From Candidatus Bathyarchaeota archaeon (lineage in GTDB: Archaea; Thermoproteota; Bathyarchaeia; Bathyarchaeales; Bathycorpusculaceae), in contig JAMDCQ010000013.1 in assembly GCA_023488905.1 (NCBI GenBank), positions 62,001 through 126,000 of the forward strand: DNA of 64,000 nt. Direction: 5' to 3'. The notes under the pieces are model-generated. The model did not search any database. It worked only from the letters and a program-made list of their open reading frames with translations, and was not told the DNA's origin. Positions 34,809 to 43,052 of the stretch are shown here, piece after piece. The stretch's first letter is position 1; every line of letters begins with the position of its first letter. The position numbers and the translations under genes are program-made.

Positions 34809-35177
34809 CTATGGTTCCTCATCAACGTAGCATTCTTCAGTGAAACGCGGTGCGCATACGCAGTAAAAAATCAGGTCGGTTTCGCCAGTGTTTGTTATTT
34901 TCTGAGAAGTTAGGGGCGGAATTACAACCACATCGCCAACAGTAACCTCGGTGGGTTGGAGGTTGCCAACGTGGACTACGCCTTTGCCGCTTGTGATGAT
35001 GTAGATTTCTTGCACTCCTTTGGTTAGGTGGTGTGCTTTGGTTGTTACACCTGGTTTGATTGTGGCTCGGGCAATTGACACGGAGGGGTCGCTGTGGTTT
35101 TCAGCTATATAGCACCTCTCGGGAGTGAGGTATTCGAGGGGTTGGTTGGCGCGCACGATTTTTGGAACCATTTTCAT
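34809..35177 (-). CDS. single-domain cupin protein
   Basis: A 122-residue protein with one cupin barrel. KAHHLTKGVQEIYIITSGKG carries the first metal-ligand motif (His residues and Glu), and VGDVVVIPPLTSQKI the second. The second motif has no histidine, so metal binding may be altered. Function and ligand are unknown. It is a single minus-strand gene, divergent from the nrd operon, and its promoter region shares the AT-rich 300-bp gap. Confidence 0.75.
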   Translation of the reverse strand: MKMVPKIVRANQPLEYLTPERCYIAENHSDPSVSIARATIKPGVTTKAHHLTKGVQEIYIITSGKGVVHVGNLQPTEVTVGDVVVIPPLTSQKITNTGETDLIFYCVCAPRFTEECYVDEEP

Positions 35178-35482
35178 ATCCCTTTTAGTTTTAGATAACT
35201 TATTTTTGAGGTAATTATGGATGTGGCGAGTTTTTTATTTATAGTGTTTACGCAATCTTTAACCAATGTATGTATTTACGTAGAATGGGCTGTTTTTCCG
35301 TTTTAGTCGTTTTTCTGGGTTTTTATATGTTGAGTTTTTTGTGTATTTGTCATGGAGTTACACTGACATGTATATGGTTGTTTGAGGTTTTAATGTAAAA
35401 AATTATTATATATGCGCTAACTGTAGTGTACTGAATTAGCCTACTAACACTACGCTTAAAGTTAAGCGCGAGTATGTATATA
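35178..35482. other. 305-bp AT-rich divergent promoter region
   Basis: It separates the cupin gene (minus) from nrdR (plus). Apart from the two-box operator and TATA at its right end (35406-35462), it is a T-rich stretch with poorly conserved TATA-like sequences (TTTTATATG near 35322). No ORF or clear structure is seen. Confidence 0.5.
35406..35462 (+). promoter_or_regulatory. nrd promoter with two predicted NrdR boxes
   Basis: A TATA box TTATATATG (about 35405-35414) runs into box 1, GCGCTAACTGTAGTGT (35414-35429). Box 2, ACACTACGCTTAAAGT, lies at 35447-35462. Both fit the NrdR consensus ACACTATATATAGTGT in outline (ACACTA and TAGTGT halves), and the boxes are 33 bp apart start to start, close to three helical turns, as in bacterial nrd promoters. 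The nrdR start follows 20 bp downstream. Binding would block transcription start, giving autorepression. Confidence 0.65.
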
Positions 35483-35932
35483 ATGAGATGCCCCTACTGC
35501 AACTCTGAAGAATCAAAAACCCTCGAAACCCGAGACTCCCCAGAGAACACCACCCGCAGACGCAAAGAATGCATAACCTGCGGAAAACGCTACACCACCT
35601 ACGAATACCTCGAAACCATCGAACTCATGGTACGCAAAAAAGACGGGCAACTACAACGCTTCGACGTCAACAAAATCATCCGTGGGCTACAAAAAGCATG
35701 CGAAAAACGCCCCGTCACCATGAACCAAATCACAGCCTTAGCTGAACAAGTACGCCAAGACCTCATGCTTAAAGGCACACAGGAAGTTGCGTCCAGAGAC
35801 ATCGGCGATTTAATCATGAAGCACCTAAAAGCCGTGGACCGCATCGCCTACATCAGATTCGCTTCAGTTTACAAACAGTTTGAAGAGCCTGACGATTTCA
35901 GGCGGTTACTTTCGGAAGTGAAGAAACAATGA
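35483..35932 (+). CDS. nrdR: transcriptional repressor NrdR
   Basis: A 149-residue regulator of ribonucleotide reductase genes. The zinc ribbon is MRCPYCNSEESK with CITCGKRYTTYE, and an ATP-cone domain follows (about residues 45-135: MVRKKDGQLQRFDVNKIIRGL). The ATP cone senses ATP/dATP and controls DNA binding. MRCPYC is the usual start, so the ATG at 35483 is chosen over 35474. NrdR is widespread in bacteria and uncommon in archaea. It overlaps nrdD by 4 nt and a matching two-box operator lies just upstream. Confidence 0.92.
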   Translation: MRCPYCNSEESKTLETRDSPENTTRRRKECITCGKRYTTYEYLETIELMVRKKDGQLQRFDVNKIIRGLQKACEKRPVTMNQITALAEQVRQDLMLKGTQEVASRDIGDLIMKHLKAVDRIAYIRFASVYKQFEEPDDFRRLLSEVKKQ

Positions 35933-38055
35933 AGTTTGTCCTAAAACGTGATAGTAAATTAGAACCATTCGATCAAGAAAGAATAACAACTGCCATTTGG
36001 AAAGCCGCAAAAGCAGTCGGCGGAAAAGACAAGGAACAAGCCAAACGCGTAAGCGACGAAGTCGTAGCGGAGCTACAAAAAACATACGGCGACGACGGCG
36101 TCCCCACAGTCGAAGAAATACAGGACCTCGTGGAAAAACGCTTAATCGAGAATGGGCATGCCTCTACAGCTAAAGCCTACATACTCTACCGCAAACAGCA
36201 CACTGACATGCGGGAACTCGCCGCACTACTGAGTTCCTCAGACATGGTGGATCAGTACCTTGAGGTTGAGGACTGGCGAGTAAAAGAGAACAGCAACATG
36301 AGCTACTCGCTACAGGGCTTAAACAATTACCTCTCCTCAGCGGTTATCGCCAAGTACTGGATAGCCCGCATCTACCCCGAAGACATCGCCGCGTCACACT
36401 TCTCAGGTGACATACACATCCACGATCTCGGCGTTTTGGGGCCTTACTGTGTCGGCTGGGACGTCAGCGACCTGTTGCTCTCTGGATTCGGCGGAGTTTC
36501 AGGTAAAATCGAGAGCAAACCTGCCAAACACTTCCGCACCGCATTGGGGCAAGTCGTTAACTTCTTCTACACTTTGCAGGGTGAAGCGGCTGGTGCACAG
36601 GCATTCAGCAACTTCGACACATACCTCGCGCCTTTCATACGCTATGACCATTTAACTCAGAAAGATGTGGAGCAGGCGCTGCAGGAATTCTTCTTCAACA
36701 TGAACGTGCCCACCCGCGTCGGTTTCCAAACCCCTTTCACCAACCTAACCTTGGATTTGAATGTGCCTGACTTCATGAAAGACGAAGCCGTAATCTACAA
36801 TGGAAAAGTCACAACCGACACCTACGGCGACTTCACCAAAGAAATGGAAATGTTCAACCTAGCATTTGCCGAGGGCATGAGACAGGGCGACGCAAAGGGT
36901 CGAGTCTTCACTTTCCCAATCCCAACCTACAACATAACTAAAGACTTCAATTGGGATTCACCTGTTTCGCAAGCGATCTTTGAAGTCACCGCCAAATATG
37001 GTGTCCCCTACTTCAGCAACTTTGTCAACAGTGACATGAAACCCGAAGACGTACGCAGCATGTGTTGCAGATTACGCATCGACAACCGTGAGTTGCGTAA
37101 ACGTGGCGGCGGCTTCTTTGGCGCTAACCCCTTGACTGGAAGTATTGGTGTAGTCACCATAAACATGCCCAGAATCGGCTACCTCTCAAAGGATGAGGAT
37201 GAGTTCTTTGAGAAACTAAGTAACCTCATGGAAACCGCGAAAGCGAGCCTTGAGTTGAAACGTAAGGTACTTGAAACCTTCACAGAAAACGGCCTATACC
37301 CCTATTCACGGCGTTACTTGCGCCATGTGAAGGAGGGTTATGGTAAATTCTGGAAGAACCACTTCTCAACCATCGGCATAGTCGGCGTTAACGAAGCTGT
37401 GCTGAACTTGTTGGGGACAAATATCGCTTCAAAAGATGGTCAAGCCTTTGCAGTGAAAATGCTCTCGTTTATGCGTAAACGTTTAGCGGATTACCAAGAA
37501 GAGACAGGTGCGATATACAACCTTGAAGCCACACCAGCAGAAGGCACATCATACCGTTTAGCCCGCTTAGACAGAAAACGCTACCGCGACATAGTCTTCG
37601 CTAACCAAAAACACATAGTCTCAGAACATGCGGAGCCCTTCTACACTAACTCTTCACAGTTGCCAGTGGATTTTGCAGGCGACCTCTTCGACGCATTAGA
37701 ACACCAAGAAACACTCCAGACACTCTACACAGGCGGCACAGTTTTCCACATCTTCCTTGGCGAACGGCTGAACTCTTGGAAATCAGCTGCTGAACTCATC
37801 AAAAAAGTCAGCTGGAACTCCAAGCTGCCCTACTTCACCCTGACACCCACCTTTAGCGTCTGTCCAACACACGGCTACACAGCGGGTGAACATAAAACCT
37901 GTCCAGCATGCGGTGCCAAAAGCGAAGTCTACAGTCGAGTCGTCGGATACCTGCGTCCCGTTGACCAATGGAACGACGGTAAACAAGCCGAATTCTCTAT
38001 GCGTAAAACCTTTGACCGCTCCACCGTACTGCAAACCTCACCCCTAACAGTCTAA
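35929..38055 (+). CDS. nrdD: anaerobic (class III) ribonucleoside-triphosphate reductase
   Basis: The 708-residue glycyl-radical enzyme that reduces ribonucleotides to deoxyribonucleotides for DNA synthesis without oxygen. Residues 1-90 are an ATP-cone (KRDSKLEPFDQERITTAIWK) for allosteric control. The C-terminal zinc site CPTHGYTAGEHKTCPACGAK is followed by SRVVGYLRPVDQWNDGK, the radical motif with Gly near residue 673. It is activated by the NrdG gene 14 nt downstream. The enzyme is destroyed by oxygen, which fits a strict anaerobe. Confidence 0.95.
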   Translation: MKFVLKRDSKLEPFDQERITTAIWKAAKAVGGKDKEQAKRVSDEVVAELQKTYGDDGVPTVEEIQDLVEKRLIENGHASTAKAYILYRKQHTDMRELAALLSSSDMVDQYLEVEDWRVKENSNMSYSLQGLNNYLSSAVIAKYWIARIYPEDIAASHFSGDIHIHDLGVLGPYCVGWDVSDLLLSGFGGVSGKIESKPAKHFRTALGQVVNFFYTLQGEAAGAQAFSNFDTYLAPFIRYDHLTQKDVEQALQEFFFNMNVPTRVGFQTPFTNLTLDLNVPDFMKDEAVIYNGKVTTDTYGDFTKEMEMFNLAFAEGMRQGDAKGRVFTFPIPTYNITKDFNWDSPVSQAIFEVTAKYGVPYFSNFVNSDMKPEDVRSMCCRLRIDNRELRKRGGGFFGANPLTGSIGVVTINMPRIGYLSKDEDEFFEKLSNLMETAKASLELKRKVLETFTENGLYPYSRRYLRHVKEGYGKFWKNHFSTIGIVGVNEAVLNLLGTNIASKDGQAFAVKMLSFMRKRLADYQEETGAIYNLEATPAEGTSYRLARLDRKRYRDIVFANQKHIVSEHAEPFYTNSSQLPVDFAGDLFDALEHQETLQTLYTGGTVFHIFLGERLNSWKSAAELIKKVSWNSKLPYFTLTPTFSVCPTHGYTAGEHKTCPACGAKSEVYSRVVGYLRPVDQWNDGKQAEFSMRKTFDRSTVLQTSPLTV

Positions 38056-38069
38056 GGTGAACATGCACA

Positions 38070-38747
38070 GTGAAGTTTAGTGGACTACAAAAAACCAGTT
38101 TACTAGATTACCCTGACCGTGTAGCGTCAGTGCTGTTCACACCCGGCTGTAACCTTCGCTGCCCATACTGTCACAACTACAAAATCGCCGTTGACCCTCA
38201 ACCGCCTTTTCTCCAAGAAGGCGCCGCGCTGCAGATTTTGGAGAGCCGCAAGAAATACGTGGACTCAGTGGTCATCACAGGCGGTGAACCCTGCATGCAC
38301 AAAGAGCTGCCCAGATTCCTTGCTAAACTCAAAGAACGCGGCTTTATGGTGAAGCTGGACACAAACGGCTGCTTCCCCAACGTACTTGAGGAATGCCTTC
38401 CACATGCAGATTACGTTGCGATGGATGTCAAAACAAGCCCGGAAAAATACAAGCTGCTCGGTACAACAGACACAGCCAATATAATGCGGTCCATAGAGTT
38501 GCTCAAGGCAGGTAAGGTTCCGTACGAGTTCCGCACTACCGTTTGCCCCGAAATCGTAACAGAAAAAGACATGTCTGCAATAGGGGAAATGGTGAAGGGC
38601 ACAAAAACTCTCGCCCTCCAGCAGTTCATACCAAACGACACACTTGATAAACGCTTCAGAACAATCAAGCCATATACACCCGAAAAGCTGCAGGAATTCG
38701 CTGTCGCCCTAAAAAAGTCTGCAGACACCGTTCTGCTTAGACTGTAA
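38070..38747 (+). CDS. nrdG: anaerobic ribonucleotide reductase activating protein (radical SAM)
   Basis: A 225-residue radical-SAM protein that makes the glycyl radical of NrdD. FTPGCNLRCPYCHN carries the CxxxCxxC cluster motif (residues 27-34 region), VVITGGEPCMHKELP the SAM-binding GGEP motif, and VKLDTNGCFP and YVAMDVKTSP later strands. It starts at a GTG and lies in the nrdR-nrdD operon. Its end is followed by a T-rich run and by the second copy of the two-copy repeat element. Confidence 0.93.
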   Translation: MKFSGLQKTSLLDYPDRVASVLFTPGCNLRCPYCHNYKIAVDPQPPFLQEGAALQILESRKKYVDSVVITGGEPCMHKELPRFLAKLKERGFMVKLDTNGCFPNVLEECLPHADYVAMDVKTSPEKYKLLGTTDTANIMRSIELLKAGKVPYEFRTTVCPEIVTEKDMSAIGEMVKGTKTLALQQFIPNDTLDKRFRTIKPYTPEKLQEFAVALKKSADTVLLRL

Positions 38748-39111
38748 CCATGCTTGTGTAGCTTCGCAGTTTTTTTTCTTGTTTTTATTAGTAGTTGTTG
38801 CCGAGAACCCCCTATACACAACAACAACCAACAGGCTGCGCTAAGGACTGCGCTTTGTTTTCTGCGTCGGGTTCGGGTTGCTGGCTGGTTGTGGCGGCTT
38901 CCTCAAGTAGTACAAAACTACGGATGCCTTCTGGATCGGGGTAGAAGAGGCGCGTGGAATTCAAAAGCAAGGATCCGCTTGCAAAACTCATCAAACACCT
39001 TTATCAATGTACAATTAGATCAAGAAAAATCTGTAGTAACAGTAAAGAATATTTAACTATGCCAACCCATGCATGAACTAATACAACAAACAAACGTCGG
39101 GAGCGAAACAC
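38748..39111. other. 364-bp intergenic region after nrdG
   Basis: It begins with an oligo-T run (38771-38778) that could terminate the nrd operon, then holds copy 2 of the two-copy element (38789-38830), then about 230 bp with no clear feature, and the promoter of the CorA-like gene near 39040-39060 (AATATTTAAC). Confidence 0.45.
38789..38830 (+). repeat. Two-copy intergenic element, copy 2
   Basis: The partner of 1764-1803, with an identical 22-nt end (38809-38830). Both copies follow the stop of a plus-strand gene (here nrdG) after a T-rich run, then a further 20-40 nt downstream both have a GC-TTT-GCGTC-like stretch. An intergenic repeat with a possible role in transcript ends. Confidence 0.6.
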
Positions 39112-40299
39112 ATGGATCCACAGACAGACACCTCTGCACAAACCAGATTCTCCACAACACCATCCACCCTAGAACTGTTGCCTAAGCGTTGGTTTTGCAC
39201 GGGCTTAGAAGCTTCAGGTAAAACAACTAGACAGGAAGCTGAAACGCCGGCTGGTTTCATGGAAATACTGAACCGCTCCGTGATTACTTGGGTTGACTAT
39301 ATCACTGATGATCCAGTAAAAGATCTGCCTGTTGTAGCCGCCCAAATGGGTTTCAGTGAAGCATTTATTGGTAATTTGTCATGTTGCGATCAACTCAATT
39401 ATTCAGACTTCGATACTGAAATGTGGCTTACCTTCCCCGCTATTCAAATCAGGGGAAACGACGTTAAAGCTTACCCGTTAATCTTTCTAATAAGAAAAAA
39501 CCTTGTTTTTACCTTCCATACACGTCTCGTTGACAAAAGATTTCTGCGTCTAAGAAGATATTCAGAGACGATTCTACGGAAAATCCCAACTGACTTCAGA
39601 CCAGAAGATAGACTCACAATCCTACTGTCACGTATTCTTGAAGCTAATAATGACAGCAACTTTAGGCACCTGAGGGCGATTGAGGAATTCGGTGACGAGT
39701 TAAACCGCGATTTGATGGATAGAGATGTTGACAAGTCTACGTTGGGGCCGAAAATCTACGAGATGAAACACGCCCTCATCATCTACCTGAATGCGCTGTG
39801 GGAAAGCGTGGATGTGCTGCAAGGCATTCGGTATGGAGATGCGGAACTCCTCACTGACGACCCGAAACTGGTGAACCTGTTCGCTGCCATGGTGGAGCAG
39901 GTTAAAAGTCAAATTGCGCTGTCCGAGCATATGTCGGAAGTGTTAGCGTCAGGAATAGAGGCAACTCAAGCCATATACAACAATCAATTGACAATCGCAA
40001 ACAATCAGCTAACGATATCCAACAACAGATTGACTTTGCTTAACAACCGTTTATCAAAAATAGTCGCTTATTTAACTATCATCGGCACGGCGATATTGAT
40101 TCCTAATACAATCGCCACTATGCTTGGTAACTCGGTTTGGGTTTTGGGGCCAGATTTTCTACCTGCATATCTAGCTCTTATGTTTGGAGCGACTGCGCTT
40201 GGTAGCATCCTAATGTGGGTGTGGATTAAAAAATCAGGTTTATTAAACCGTGAACACGAGCACGATGCAGACAGCAAAACCCATGTTCAGACCCTCTAA
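39112..40299 (+). CDS. CorA-like divalent metal transporter, GMN motif absent
   Basis: A 395-residue protein with the CorA layout: a large N-terminal cytoplasmic domain (about residues 40-300), a long stalk helix, and two C-terminal membrane helices (about 318-342 and 350-375). The usual GMN motif after the first helix is missing; the position reads TMLGNSVW. Just before that helix is a four-fold 7-residue repeat NNQLTIA, NNQLTIS, NNRLTLL, NNRLSKI. CorA family members take up Mg, Co or Ni. Without GMN its selectivity may differ or it may not transport. Confidence 0.75.
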   Translation: MDPQTDTSAQTRFSTTPSTLELLPKRWFCTGLEASGKTTRQEAETPAGFMEILNRSVITWVDYITDDPVKDLPVVAAQMGFSEAFIGNLSCCDQLNYSDFDTEMWLTFPAIQIRGNDVKAYPLIFLIRKNLVFTFHTRLVDKRFLRLRRYSETILRKIPTDFRPEDRLTILLSRILEANNDSNFRHLRAIEEFGDELNRDLMDRDVDKSTLGPKIYEMKHALIIYLNALWESVDVLQGIRYGDAELLTDDPKLVNLFAAMVEQVKSQIALSEHMSEVLASGIEATQAIYNNQLTIANNQLTISNNRLTLLNNRLSKIVAYLTIIGTAILIPNTIATMLGNSVWVLGPDFLPAYLALMFGATALGSILMWVWIKKSGLLNREHEHDADSKTHVQTL

Positions 40300-40344
40300 A
40301 TAACGGGAGCCGTCTCTGGTGAAATAACAGAACCGCCACTATGT

Positions 40345-40824
40345 TTACTTTAGTTTCCTTACCGATTCGTTGGCTACCTCAAGGTCCTTCCTCTTGGTTT
40401 CTTGGTAGCCTTTTACTTTAGCAAGCACTTCAGGGTCTTCTAAACCCAAAATTTTCGCTGCTGCAATCGCCGCCCCCTCAGGTTCTATTGTCACAACGGA
40501 ACCTATGCCGCTGGGTACCCGCAATGAAGAGAAGATGTCTGCACCACCGTATTTTTCGCTGTAAGGTGGGCAGGCAATGACGGGTTTAGCGGTGCTTCCA
40601 TCGATAAAGGCGCTTAGAGCATTGGAGCGCCCTGCAACTGTTATATAAACCACTTTTTCTTTTTCGAATTCTTTGAGGATCTCCAGTACTGTAAGCGGGG
40701 TTTTGTGTGCTGAGGCAACGCGGAATTCATAGTTTACGCCGAGGAGTTTTAGGTACTTTGCGATTTCACGGGAGAAATCTAGGTCCCGCTCGGACCCCAT
40801 GATGATAACTGCCTTGCCAGCCAT
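40345..40824 (-). CDS. purE: PurE, AIR carboxylase (class II type)
   Basis: A 159-residue purine-synthesis enzyme producing 4-carboxy-aminoimidazole ribonucleotide. The N-terminus has VIIMGSERDLDFSREI and VASAHKTPLTVLEIL. The motif ITVAGRSNALSAFIDG, with AGRSN instead of the bacterial AGGAAHLPG, and CPPYSEKYGGADIFSSLRVPSG mark the class II form that carboxylates AIR directly with CO2, as in animals. If so, no PurK partner is needed, and none is present in this window. The gene stands alone on the minus strand. Confidence 0.85.
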   Translation of the reverse strand: MAGKAVIIMGSERDLDFSREIAKYLKLLGVNYEFRVASAHKTPLTVLEILKEFEKEKVVYITVAGRSNALSAFIDGSTAKPVIACPPYSEKYGGADIFSSLRVPSGIGSVVTIEPEGAAIAAAKILGLEDPEVLAKVKGYQETKRKDLEVANESVRKLK

Positions 40825-40882
40825 GACTATTTCACAGCATAGCTGTAACTGATAACTGGCTAATTAATTTTTAAGAAGGCGG

Positions 40883-41446
40883 TTAAGGTTCGCCGAAGAA
40901 CCTATGTTCAAACCTCTTAATCCATAAAGGAGTTCTGAACAGCGCATACACTAATACGCCAAGGATACTTGCGCCGATAGCGAACAGTACAGGTAAAAGC
41001 ACGTACACGACAACCGGTGCCCCCTCGATTATGGCAATGTAGCCGATGTACGCCCACAAGGCAACAAAAACCGTCATCATTACGATGTTAATGATGAGAA
41101 TTGCTTTTACTATGGGTTGGAGGCTGCCCTTTTGAGACAGCGTAGCAATCTTAACATACCTTTCATCATCTGAACTGGTTCTCTGTTCGATGAGGTTTAG
41201 GTGTTCAGCGGTCTTTTTGCCAAACGGCGTCAGAACATAATAGTTGCTATTGTTCTTTTCTAAGACGCCCTTTAGCTGCTCTAAATGGTAGTTAAGCTTC
41301 CCAGTGGACAAGCCAAGTTCAGTGATAAGCTCAGTGTAGGATACACCCATGCTTCTAGATTGCACTATCCTAAGTATAGTGCGGCGAGTTGGGTGAGCTA
41401 AGGCTTGAAAAGTTACATTTTCAATCTGTTCATTTTGAATTGACAT
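40883..41446 (-). CDS. winged-helix regulator with C-terminal membrane helices
   Basis: A 187-residue protein. Residues 10-75 are an ArsR-like winged helix (FQALAHPTRRTILRIVQSRSMG, then TELGLSTGKLNYHLEQLKG). A linker leads to two membrane helices (about 115-140 and 148-172) and a basic tail. Such membrane-bound regulators are common in archaea and may sense envelope state. The ATG at 41446 is chosen because GAGG lies about nine bases upstream. The signal and targets are unknown. Confidence 0.7.
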   Translation of the reverse strand: MSIQNEQIENVTFQALAHPTRRTILRIVQSRSMGVSYTELITELGLSTGKLNYHLEQLKGVLEKNNSNYYVLTPFGKKTAEHLNLIEQRTSSDDERYVKIATLSQKGSLQPIVKAILIINIVMMTVFVALWAYIGYIAIIEGAPVVVYVLLPVLFAIGASILGVLVYALFRTPLWIKRFEHRFFGEP

Positions 41447-41590
41447 CTTGGCTATCCTCAAAAGCTATTGGTTGTTTAGGGCTTAAATCGCTTTTTGACA
41501 ACAATTCTTTGACAAATCCTGCAGTTGCTGTAGGGTTACAGTCACATGTCCTTATCAACCGATTCTCCAACAAATGGGTGAGGAACGGAT

Positions 41591-42061
41591 GTGGCTCAGG
41601 AAAGCATCAAACAACCCAAAGAAGCAGAGGCGCTTAAACGACTATTGGGGAAGTGGTCGGTAGGTGTAGCCCTTAAAACGGCAGACGGCAAAGTGGTTTC
41701 TGGATGCGGCGAGATGGATGCCAAAGAAACCGACTCAACCATAAACTTGGAGGTTAACACCCAAATCGAAGGTTACGAAGACTACTACGAAAATCAACTC
41801 TGGACTTACGACCCCGTCAGCGGCAAAGTGCACCTCTTCAGCATAACCTCAGAAGGTCAAACACGCGACCACGTGGGCAAGTGGGTGGATGATTCAACCC
41901 TTGAGTTGCATTGGAGAGGAACATATGAGGATCAAGACCAAGAAGAGCATATAGTCGCTCGATGGGTCTCCGAGGATCACATTGAACTGAAACAGACAAA
42001 CTATGCACAGGGCAAACCCCTGTTAACAACTGATTACGTTTTCAAAAGAAGAGAAGCCTAA
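41591..42061 (+). CDS. small beta-barrel protein, unknown function
   Basis: A 156-residue protein. LKRLLGKWSVGVALKTADGKV is a typical first strand of a lipocalin/DUF1579-type fold, and alternating strands continue to the end (DDSTLELHWRGTYE, EDHIELKQTN). The exact family is uncertain. It starts at a GTG and overlaps the maturation-protease gene on the other strand by 4 nt. Confidence 0.55.
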   Translation: MAQESIKQPKEAEALKRLLGKWSVGVALKTADGKVVSGCGEMDAKETDSTINLEVNTQIEGYEDYYENQLWTYDPVSGKVHLFSITSEGQTRDHVGKWVDDSTLELHWRGTYEDQDQEEHIVARWVSEDHIELKQTNYAQGKPLLTTDYVFKRREA

Positions 42062-42543
42062 CTTAGCAGGCTAAGCAAGGTTTTGGTTAGTTTTTTGGCT
42101 GTCGCCTGAACTTCTGGACTTAATCCCTCTGCAAAATCCATACTCTTGGGTTCAATCAGCAGTAGCCTGATTTTGGCAGTTGTGGATTTTTGGATGTATT
42201 CGCAGAAAAGCCTCAGGGGCAAAACGTGCGAAGTAACCGCGGAGAACGCTGGAACTGCATCCAACTCAACTAGGCAGGTGTCTCCAGCTTTGTGACCCAG
42301 TACGGCTGCATCGATGAGGAGCACATGGGTGGGGTAATATTCCTCGATGTCTAAAAGGAAACTCTCAGGAACAGTTTCACACTCCAAAAGGCAAACATCC
42401 CCACGAACCTTGTCTTGCAATTCTTCCACAATTTTTAGGCCCACGTAGTCGTCTGAGCGATTGGGATTCCCTATGCCTGCTACTACAACCTTTTTTGCAC
42501 CCACAAACCATGCTTGGAGTTCTTGCTCAGTTTGGTCAGCCAC
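42058..42543 (-). CDS. [NiFe]-hydrogenase maturation protease
   Basis: A 161-residue endopeptidase that trims the C-terminal extension of the hydrogenase large subunit after nickel insertion. VVVAGIGNPNRSDDYVGLKIVEEL is the N-terminal motif with an acidic nickel ligand, ECETVPESF another conserved segment, and TSHVLPLRLFCEYI holds the His ligand. Its likely substrate is MvhA, encoded about 500 bp further along on the same strand, whose tail AAVGQMPLTVKVF would be cleaved. Family members are HycI, FrcD or HyaD-like. Confidence 0.88.
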   Translation of the reverse strand: MADQTEQELQAWFVGAKKVVVAGIGNPNRSDDYVGLKIVEELQDKVRGDVCLLECETVPESFLLDIEEYYPTHVLLIDAAVLGHKAGDTCLVELDAVPAFSAVTSHVLPLRLFCEYIQKSTTAKIRLLLIEPKSMDFAEGLSPEVQATAKKLTKTLLSLLS

Positions 42544-42591
42544 GAAAGCACCGAATAGAAAATGAGAATGTGGCTAGAAAAAGGTTTGCCG

Positions 42592-42951
42592 CTAGTTTGT
42601 TTTCTTTGCAAGGGTCGGCGGTTTTCTGTGAGCATCCCACGCGTGGTGAAGCGCCAAGCCGGGGTGATGGAGCAGCATTCGTGGGCCTGAGTAGCGCATG
42701 ACTTTTCTGACTTTTTCTTTCATGTCTGGGCGGTAGCAGTGGACGACGCATTTGCCGCAGGTGCTTTTTTTCTCTTGGAAGGGGCATTTGTCGAGACGCA
42801 TAAAGGCGTAGGTTTTGAATTCGGTGCATTCTGGGCAAAGTTCGCCGTGGGTGCCGTGGTGACCTTTGCAGTAGGTTTCGACCATGTAGCCTATGGTTTT
42901 CTTTTCGCGTTTCATTCGTTTATGTTCGGGGTTTGGGGGTTGCACCTGCAT
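42592..42951 (-). CDS. YgbA_NO family (nitrous-oxide-stimulated promoter) protein
   Basis: A 119-residue protein with conserved ETYCKGHHGTHGELCPECTEFKTYA, CPFQEKKSTCGKCVVHCYRPDMKEK and RYSGPRMLLHHPGLALHH. These are the hallmarks of the family named for E. coli YgbA. It has many Cys and His residues, so a metal centre is likely; its biochemical role is not settled. The ATG at 42951 is chosen, with TTG 42960 in frame. It lies between the maturation protease and mvhA, so it may belong to the hydrogenase gene group. Confidence 0.85.
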   Translation of the reverse strand: MQVQPPNPEHKRMKREKKTIGYMVETYCKGHHGTHGELCPECTEFKTYAFMRLDKCPFQEKKSTCGKCVVHCYRPDMKEKVRKVMRYSGPRMLLHHPGLALHHAWDAHRKPPTLAKKTN

Positions 42952-43052
42952 GTCAATCAAGCCTGATAGATGATATGCGTGTTTTTACTTAAGGGTTGAC
43001 CCTAACAAGTAAGGGATTTCAAAAAAGGGATTGACCCAAAGAAATGGGTGAA

